Of a stretch of 64,000 bases of DNA, positions 58,913 to 64,000 are shown piece by piece. Source of the DNA: Aldehydirespirator sp965204875 (GTDB lineage Bacteria > Actinomycetota > Acidimicrobiia > Acidimicrobiales > Aldehydirespiratoraceae); contig OZ242020.1 of assembly GCA_965204875.1 (NCBI GenBank), forward strand, positions 2,728,001-2,792,000. Direction: 5' to 3'. The translations under genes and the position numbers were made by a program. Numbering within the stretch: the first letter of the stretch is position 1; the number at the start of each line of letters is the position of its first letter. The notes below the pieces were generated by a model, which worked only from the letters and a program-made list of their open reading frames with translations, ran no database searches and was not told where the DNA came from.

Positions 58913-59611
58913 CTACAGGCCGCCGACGTCGTTGGGGGGCCAGTACTTCAGGAAGGCCCGGCCGATCACGGTGTCAGTGTCAATGGGGCCGAAGTAGCGG
59001 CTGTCGCGGCTGGACTGGCGGTTGTCGCCGAGCACCAGGACGCTGCCCTCGGGAACGATGCACATCTCCGGTGATGCGGCGTTGACGCAGCCGTGCATGG
59101 GCTGTTTCGGATAGGACGCGCCGGCGGACTTCAGGTAGGGCTCGTCCAAGGCCCGTCCGTCGATGTAGACCCGCCCGTCGCGCAGCTCGAAGGTCTCGCC
59201 TCCCAGCGCAACGACGCGCTTGATCAGGTCGTCGTCGCCGGCCCCCCCGCTCGGGTTGTCGAACACCACGACGTCGCCCCTGCCGATGTCGCCCCAGCGG
59301 TATCCAAGCTTGTACACGACGACACGATCACCCACCGAGAGCGTCGGTTCCATCGAGCGCGAGGGGATCGAGAAGGCTTGCACCAGGAACACCTGAAGCA
59401 CCGCGGCCAGAGCGAGGGCACACACGATCACGCCCACCCACTCCAGCAGCGAGCGCCACGCCGATCGCGCCGGCGGCTCCGGCTCTGATTCTGACCCCGA
59501 CTCCGGCTCCGACTCTGGGCCGGTCAACGCCCCCGAGGCGCGAACCTCACCGTCAACTACAGGTTGACGGATCCCCCGAGCGCCGGAGACGGTTGTGAGA
59601 TCGTCGGTCAT
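58913..59611 (-). CDS. lepB: Signal peptidase I
   Basis: 232 residues. After a cytoplasmic Glu/Ser-rich tail a single membrane anchor (LLEWVGVIVCALALAAVLQVFLVQAF) precedes the catalytic serine in SIPSRSMEPTL; the general-base lysine lies in DDLIKRVVALGGE and GDNRQSSRDSRYFG is the conserved box. Removes signal peptides from exported proteins, including Sec and Tat substrates. The ATG overlaps the pafC stop by four bases. Confidence 0.95.
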   Translation of the reverse strand: MTDDLTTVSGARGIRQPVVDGEVRASGALTGPESEPESGSESEPEPPARSAWRSLLEWVGVIVCALALAAVLQVFLVQAFSIPSRSMEPTLSVGDRVVVYKLGYRWGDIGRGDVVVFDNPSGGAGDDDLIKRVVALGGETFELRDGRVYIDGRALDEPYLKSAGASYPKQPMHGCVNAASPEMCIVPEGSVLVLGDNRQSSRDSRYFGPIDTDTVIGRAFLKYWPPNDVGGL

Positions 59612-60735
59612 CGCTGGTAGCGCTCCAGCACGCGCCGGGCGGCTCGGGCCCGCAGGTCGGACTCTATGGCCTGGTCATGGGCCACCATCTCGGCGCTCGG
59701 CCCGAGTTGGAGCAACAGACGCTGCAGCCACGGCGTGTTGGCCACCTCCAGCGTCGCCTCGACCCGGCCGTCGGAGAGCTCGGAGCGCTGCCGCGTCGGG
59801 TAGTAGTCGGCCGCCCAGGCTGCGGAGGGTTCGAGTCTCAGGGTCACCGTCGAACCGGCGTCCGGCGGGCCGACGCTGGGCGGCACGCTGTGGGGAAGCT
59901 CCACCTCTGCCGCGACGTCGGTCACGGACACGGAACGGATCCGATCCACCCGGAACACCCTCTCGGCGCCGGCGCGGTGGCACCAGCCCGACAGGTACCA
60001 CTCGCCGTCGTGGCTGAACACCGGCCCCGGGTCCACGGCCCGCCGGGTGAGAGCGTCGCGGCCCAGCGAGTAGTACTCGATCTCGATGCGCCGCCGCCGC
60101 GCCGACGCGCCCCGCACCGCGTCGAGCGTCTCGGCGGGAGCGGCGCCCAGGCTCACGTCGATGTGGCCGGCCGCACCGCTGGCGCCGTCCCCCAGGGCCA
60201 GGCTGAGCTTGGCCAGGGCCCGCATCAGCGGACCCGCCCTCCCAGCATCGTCAGACCCCGCGTCATCCGAACCGCCAGAGCCGGACGCCCCGGCATCGTC
60301 AGCCCCGCCGGCGCTGGACGGCACAGCGTCATCCGAACCGCCAGAGCCGGAAGCCCCGGCATCAAATCCGCCGGCGGCGGTCTGAGCTGTCATGGAGAGC
60401 ACGCCGCGCCCGGCGGCCAGCAGCCTCGTCGCCTCCTGCGCGGTGAGGCGCAGCGGGCGCGAGAACCAGTCGGCGTAGCGGATCTCGACGATCTCATCGA
60501 CGATGTCGACCTCGATGAGCACATCGGGAGTGAAGGGATGCACTCCCACGAAGAAGAGCACTCCGGTGAGATCTTCGAGCAGCTGGGCTCGCGGGTAGTC
60601 GAAGCGGGTCGAGATCTCCTCGACATGTGCACCGCCGCGGTCGACGACCCAGGGGATCACGCCCAGCAGGCGGGCGAGGCGCTCCGCCACCGTGAGCCGT
60701 CCCCCGGCTAGGCCGGTCGCCGGCTCCTCACTCAC
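59608..60735 (-). CDS. pafC: PafC-type WYL-domain regulator
   Basis: 375 residues. N-terminal winged-helix-like part VAERLARLLGVIPWVVDRGGAHVEEISTRFDYPRAQLLEDL, then the WYL region RRRIEIEYYSLGRDALTRRAVDP with EWYLSGWCHRAGAERVFRVDRI. With PafB it activates the mycobacterial LexA-independent DNA damage response. Residues about 124-165 are an in-frame insert with a duplicated GASGSGGSDDA (38-bp DNA repeat). Last of the pafA-pafB-pafC set. Confidence 0.9.
   Translation of the reverse strand: MSEEPATGLAGGRLTVAERLARLLGVIPWVVDRGGAHVEEISTRFDYPRAQLLEDLTGVLFFVGVHPFTPDVLIEVDIVDEIVEIRYADWFSRPLRLTAQEATRLLAAGRGVLSMTAQTAAGGFDAGASGSGGSDDAVPSSAGGADDAGASGSGGSDDAGSDDAGRAGPLMRALAKLSLALGDGASGAAGHIDVSLGAAPAETLDAVRGASARRRRIEIEYYSLGRDALTRRAVDPGPVFSHDGEWYLSGWCHRAGAERVFRVDRIRSVSVTDVAAEVELPHSVPPSVGPPDAGSTVTLRLEPSAAWAADYYPTRQRSELSDGRVEATLEVANTPWLQRLLLQLGPSAEMVAHDQAIESDLRARAARRVLERYQR
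60260..60363 (-). repeat. 38-bp in-frame direct repeat inside pafC
   Basis: GCGTCATCCGAACCGCCAGA and the next 18 bases occur at 60260-60297 and 60326-60363 with one mismatch, 66 bp apart (22 codons). It encodes the repeated Gly/Ser/Asp loop. Confidence 0.88.
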
Positions 60736-60748
60736 AACACCACCCTAG

Positions 60749-60896
60749 AGGGCGACGGACTCGAGCCAGGGACTCCAACCGTCCGCTCGCCTCCGGCAAG
60801 AGGGCCGCTGCAGCGGTCTCCGCGGGCGCGGGAACGGGCGAGGCACCGGAGCCGGGCCGCTCAAACGCTCGGCGCATGGGCGAGGGCCTCGAGCCA
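60749..60896 (+). repeat. Decayed copy of the pafB 3' end
   Basis: The segment encoding WLEALA at the pafB C-terminus (plus strand 60877-60896) matches 17 of 20 bases of 60749-60768, which would encode WLESVAL before a stop. The copy lies in the gap to pafC, 128 bp away. Confidence 0.65.
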
Positions 60897-62012
60897 GTCT
60901 GCCATCTCTTCGCGCAGCCACTGGGGCTCGAGCACCTCGGCGTGCTCGAGGAAGCCCAGCACGAAGGTGCGCAGCGCCGCCGTGTCGCGCACTGCCAGCG
61001 TGAGCACCACCGAGCCGTCGGGCCGCCGCTCGCCGTCGGTGCCGGCGCTGTGGCAGGCCCAAGCCGCCTGGTCCGCGTCCACCAGCACGCGTGCCTCGGT
61101 GGCCTCGCCGGCCCCGAACTCCCAGGGCTTGACCGCACCGGGATCCGGCCCCCGCCCGACCGGGTGCTCGGCCGGGCCCGAGTCCGCTACCGGGCCGTCG
61201 ATGCGGTCCACGCGGAAGAGCCGCTCGCGTTGGCGATCACGGTCGAAACCCACCAGGTACCAGTGCCCCCGGTTGAACGCCAGCCTCCAAGGCTCCACGT
61301 CACGGGACTCGACGTCACGGCGTTCAGCGTCCGGGTGTGACATGTCACGGGCCTCAGCAGCGTCAGAGTGTGCCACGTCACGGGACTCTGCCTCGCGGGC
61401 GTCGGCGTCCGGGTGTTCCACACCGCGGCGGGTCGCACCCCGGTACTCGAACGACACCCGCCTGGCGCCTGCCGCCGCGGCCACGAGCGCGGACAGCACC
61501 TCGTGAAAGGGCAGCTCCCCCAGGGCCGCCGCCCCAACCCCAGGCGCGCCGCCGGCCCCGCCGAACCCGCTCAGCGTCCCGTCCCCCGGCGCGCCGCCAG
61601 GCCCGCCGGCTCCGCCGAGCTCGCCCAGCGAGCCGGCCTCAGGCGTGTCCTCTGATCCGCCGAGCTTGTCCAGGGCGCTGGCGGCGGCGCCCTCCACCCG
61701 CACCAGGCCGGCAGCCAGATGCAGCACGGCCAGCTCGTCGGGCTCGAAGCGCAGGTCGCGGCCGGTGTAGCGGGCGGCGCTGATCCGGTAGCCCTCCACC
61801 GGCGGATCCACGTCGTTCAGCATCGACACCTCCACTGGCACGCCGATGGCGCGCAGGTCGGCCTTGTCGCGCTCGAAGGTGCGCCGGAAGGCCGCCTTGC
61901 TGTCGGAGTAGGCGCCCGTGCCGAGACGCCGGCGCAGCTCGGCGGCGCTCAGCGGCCGCGACGTGTTGAGCAGCGCCGCCGTCAGGTTCAGGAGCCGTTC
62001 GAGCTTGTCCAT
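60861..62012 (-). CDS. pafB: PafB-type WYL-domain regulator
   Basis: 383 residues. Winged helix at MDKLERLLNLTAALLNTSRPLSAAELRRRL and RRTFERDKADLRAIGVPV. The WYL core is split: RRVSFEYRGATRRGVEH and then EPWRLAFNRGHWYLVGFDRDRQRERLFRVDRIDG. Between the two parts about 35 residues repeat ESRDV-type units (HPDADAREAESRDV, HPDAERRDVESRDV), and another Gly/Ala-rich insert (GGAGGPGGAPGDGTLSGFGG) lies earlier. PafB pairs with PafC. Follows pafA by 7 bp. Confidence 0.92.
   Translation of the reverse strand: MDKLERLLNLTAALLNTSRPLSAAELRRRLGTGAYSDSKAAFRRTFERDKADLRAIGVPVEVSMLNDVDPPVEGYRISAARYTGRDLRFEPDELAVLHLAAGLVRVEGAAASALDKLGGSEDTPEAGSLGELGGAGGPGGAPGDGTLSGFGGAGGAPGVGAAALGELPFHEVLSALVAAAAGARRVSFEYRGATRRGVEHPDADAREAESRDVAHSDAAEARDMSHPDAERRDVESRDVEPWRLAFNRGHWYLVGFDRDRQRERLFRVDRIDGPVADSGPAEHPVGRGPDPGAVKPWEFGAGEATEARVLVDADQAAWACHSAGTDGERRPDGSVVLTLAVRDTAALRTFVLGFLEHAEVLEPQWLREEMADWLEALAHAPSV
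61296..61416 (-). repeat. 78-bp-period repeat inside pafB
   Basis: CACGTCACGGGACTC is at 61296-61310 and 61374-61388; GCGTCCGGGTGT is at 61327-61338 and 61405-61416: both pairs 78 bp apart (26 codons). A third, weaker copy lies in between. It encodes the E-S-R-D-V repeats. Confidence 0.8.
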
Positions 62013-62019
62013 TTCGCTC

Positions 62020-63378
62020 CTACAGCGAGGCGATCAGCTTCTCCACACGCTCGTCGTGGGACTTGAAGGGGTCCTTGCACAGCACCGTGCGCTGGGACTG
62101 GTCGTTCAGCTTCAGATGCACCCAGTCGACGGTGTAGTCGCGCTGGCGCTCCTTGGCCCGGCGGATGAACTCGCCGCGCAGGCGGGCCCTGGTGGTGGCG
62201 GGGGGATGCTCGACGGCGTGCTGTATCTCTGCGTCGGTCACCACCGTCTGCACCATCGAGCGCTTCTGCATCCGGTAGTAGAGGCCGCGTCCGCGGCTCA
62301 CGTCGTGGTATTGCAGGTCCACCAGTGCGACCCGCGGGTCGGCCAGCGCGAGGCCGTGGCGGGCCCGGTAGGACTCCACGAGGCGGTGCTTGATCACCCA
62401 GTCGATCTCCCGGTCGAGTTGCAGCGGGTCGTCCTCGATGGCGGTCAGGCAGTGCTCCCACATGGTGAGCGCCTTCTTCTCCTCGTCGGAGAGGTCGTGG
62501 TGCTCGGCGAAGCGCAGGGCCCGGTTCAGATACTCGGACTGGATGTCCAAAGCGCTGACCTCGCGCCCGGTGGCCAGGCGGACGCGCCGCCGGCAGGTGA
62601 GGTCGTGGCTGATCTCGCGGATGGCGCGGATCGGGTTCTCCAGGGTCATGTCGCGCAGCACGACGCGGGGCTCCTCCAGCATGCGCAGCATCAGCGCGCA
62701 GGCGCCGACCCGCAGGAAGGTGGTGTACTCGCTCATGTTGGAGTCGCCCACGATCACGTGCAGGCGCCGGAACCGCTCGGCGTCGGCATGCGGCTCGTCG
62801 CGGGTGTTGATGATCGGGCGTGAGCGGGTGGTGGCCGAGGACACGCCCTCCCAGATGTGCTCGGCCCGCTGGCTGATGCAGTACATGGCGCCCCGGGCGG
62901 TCTGCAGCACCTTGCCGGCCCCGGCGTAGATCTGGCGGCTCACCAGGAACGGTATGAGCACCTCGGCGTAGTCGGTGAGGTCGTCGCGGCGGCTGATCAG
63001 GTAGTTCTCGTGACAGCCGTAGCTGTTGCCGGCGGAGTCGGTGTTGTTCTTGAACAGGAACACGTCGCCGCGGATGCCCTCCTCGGCCAACCGCTCCTCG
63101 GCGTCGCCGAGAAGTTGCTCGACGATGCGCTCGCCGGCCTTGTCGTGCACCACGAGATCGTGCGCGGAGTCGCACTCGGGAGTGGCGTACTCGGGGTGGC
63201 TGCCCACGTCGAGGTAGAGCCTCGAGCCGTTGCCGAGGAACACGTTGCTGCTGCGCCCCCAGGACACCACCTTGCGGAACAGGTAGCGGGCCACCTCGTC
63301 CGGGCTCAGCCGTCGCTGGCCGCGCAGCGTGCAGGTGACGCCGTACTCGTTCTCGATGCCGAAGATGCGCCGCTGCAC
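62020..63378 (-). CDS. pafA: Pup-protein ligase PafA
   Basis: 452 residues starting MQRRIFGIENEYGVTCTLRGQRRLSP, the PafA signature with the ATP/Mg-binding ENEYG. Then NGSRLYLDVGSHPEYATPECDS, the base and metal region, and DNNTDSAGNSYGCHENYL-like FKNNTDSAGNSYGCHENY. It ligates Pup to substrate lysines for the proteasome. Start GTG 63378. Full family length. Confidence 0.97.
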   Translation of the reverse strand: MQRRIFGIENEYGVTCTLRGQRRLSPDEVARYLFRKVVSWGRSSNVFLGNGSRLYLDVGSHPEYATPECDSAHDLVVHDKAGERIVEQLLGDAEERLAEEGIRGDVFLFKNNTDSAGNSYGCHENYLISRRDDLTDYAEVLIPFLVSRQIYAGAGKVLQTARGAMYCISQRAEHIWEGVSSATTRSRPIINTRDEPHADAERFRRLHVIVGDSNMSEYTTFLRVGACALMLRMLEEPRVVLRDMTLENPIRAIREISHDLTCRRRVRLATGREVSALDIQSEYLNRALRFAEHHDLSDEEKKALTMWEHCLTAIEDDPLQLDREIDWVIKHRLVESYRARHGLALADPRVALVDLQYHDVSRGRGLYYRMQKRSMVQTVVTDAEIQHAVEHPPATTRARLRGEFIRRAKERQRDYTVDWVHLKLNDQSQRTVLCKDPFKSHDERVEKLIASL

Positions 63379-63379
63379 G

Positions 63380-63483
63380 TCGCCACCGTACCCCTCACAC
63401 GCCGGTGAGCCGTGACGACCTGGTCATCGGTGGGGCCGGCTACCTCGCCACCGTAACCCTGCACGTCGCTGAGCCGTGACGAC
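63380..63483 (+). repeat. Imperfect 40-bp repeat upstream of pafA
   Basis: TCGCCACCGTA at 63380-63390 and 63445-63455, and GAGCCGTGACGAC at 63407-63419 and 63471-63483, are about 64-65 bp apart with looser similarity between. The copy includes a second GTGCAG start-like motif on the minus strand. Confidence 0.8.
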
Positions 63484-63550
63484 GTGGCGGGTCGGTGGGA
63501 AGGCACCATGCCCTTTGCGCGCCGCCGACCGGTGATAGCATCGCCGGTCG

Positions 63551-64000
63551 GTGAGTGCGAGAGGAGCCACCACGCCTGGGGGCAGCGACTTCTACGGAGC
63601 GCTCGAGGCACTGCGCAGCGAGGCCGGCTCCCTAGTCGATCTGGGTCGCGACTTCGAGCGGCTGATGCGCAGGGCCTTCGAGGCGCATCCCTACGAGTAC
63701 GGCCCGGCCCGCTTCGAGCAGGTGTGGCTGTGGGGCGACTGGCCCGAGCGGGAGGAGCTGGGCTACGGGCACGACATCGGCATCGACCTCGTGGCCCGCG
63801 AGACCGAGGCCTACGGCGGCGGACTCTGCGCCATCCAGTGCAAGAACTTCGCAGCGGACCATCAAGTGCCGACAAGCCAGGTCGACTCGTTCCTAGCGGC
63901 TTCGGGCACGGCGGAATTCGCTAGCCGGATTCTGGTCGTTACCTCCAGCCTGTCGACGAACTGCTGGACCAAAGTCGAGCGAGCCTCGTCTCCGCGCTGT
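63551..64000 (+). CDS. Mrr/type ISP-like restriction enzyme, N-terminal fragment
   Basis: The 150 codons from GTG 63551 run off the right edge. FYGALEALRSEAGSLVDLGRDFERLMRRAF is followed by FEQVWLWGDWPER and then GHDIGIDLVARETEAYGGGLCAIQCKNF, the D-x(n)-(Q)xK catalytic pattern of the Mrr-like PD-(D/E)XK fold, as in the nuclease start of type ISP restriction-modification enzymes such as LlaGI. Full-size members go on with a helicase and a methyltransferase, which would lie to the right. Nuclease assignment is good; the type ISP assignment is inferred from the N-terminal arrangement. Confidence 0.75.
   Translation, partial: MSARGATTPGGSDFYGALEALRSEAGSLVDLGRDFERLMRRAFEAHPYEYGPARFEQVWLWGDWPEREELGYGHDIGIDLVARETEAYGGGLCAIQCKNFAADHQVPTSQVDSFLAASGTAEFASRILVVTSSLSTNCWTKVERASSPRC

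Noticed and set aside
56583..58997. Plus-strand frame over tatC to lepB
   Set aside because: His/Gln/Arg-rich antisense of the tat and glpQ genes; no domain.

Overview
The window is a gene-dense, high-GC chromosomal segment of an actinobacterium. Mycothiol synthase, menaquinone genes, the Pup ligase PafA with PafB and PafC, GTG-rich starts and GTGA stop/start overlaps all point to Actinomycetota. The three degenerate S-layer-type repeats with threonine-rich stalks, and the trypsin-like secreted protease family, look most like uncultured Acidimicrobiia. That class-level placement is an inference.

Layout. 1-201: start of a DUF255 thioredoxin-fold protein. 359-4100: menaquinone genes menA and menG on either side of an AbiE-like toxin-antitoxin pair. 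4171-6076: a membrane protein, mycothiol synthase and endonuclease III. 6089-11528: the run hisD-hisC-hisB-hisH-hisA-hisF. 11569-19173: a fused indolepyruvate:ferredoxin oxidoreductase, a SNF2 helicase and its small partner. 19361-20662: an adenine methyltransferase fused to an HNH nuclease, in more A/T-rich DNA. 20812-29091: groES, hisI, trpE, ygfZ, a J-domain protein, trpC, trpF, trpB and trpA. 29211-34175: a flavoprotein, an SDR, an AlkB-like dioxygenase with a perfect SOS box, YqgE and ThiD.

34289-46527 is an accessory island. It holds two lipoproteins related to the pro-domain of a streptogrisin-like protease, the protease gene itself (split by an ISL3 element with an 8-bp target duplication), a large S-layer-homology surface protein preceded by a 13-G tract, HipBA, and a DUF433/DUF5615 toxin-antitoxin pair with a broken toxin frame. 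46770-54104 returns to chromosomal genes: an R/D-rich protein, enoyl-CoA hydratase, NUDIX, GNAT, an acidic DUF4193-like protein, a tandem ThyX-like protein and an M20 peptidase. 54129-55741 is a glycerol kinase with a one-base frameshift. 55738-63378 (minus strand) runs pafA-pafB-pafC-lepB-glpQ-small membrane protein-tatB-tatC-lipid kinase. At 63551-64000 an Mrr/type ISP-like restriction enzyme begins and runs off the window.

Two things stand out. First, local repeat-spacer-repeat duplications recur across the window. They copy the 3' or 5' end of a neighbouring gene, often with its stop or start codon, into the gene boundary, or add in-frame low-complexity inserts to conserved enzymes (TrpB, PafB, PafC, GlpK). 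Second, two lipoproteins carry a free-standing homologue of the pro-domain of the adjacent secreted protease, which suggests a protease/self-protection set. No tRNA, rRNA or CRISPR array was recognised.
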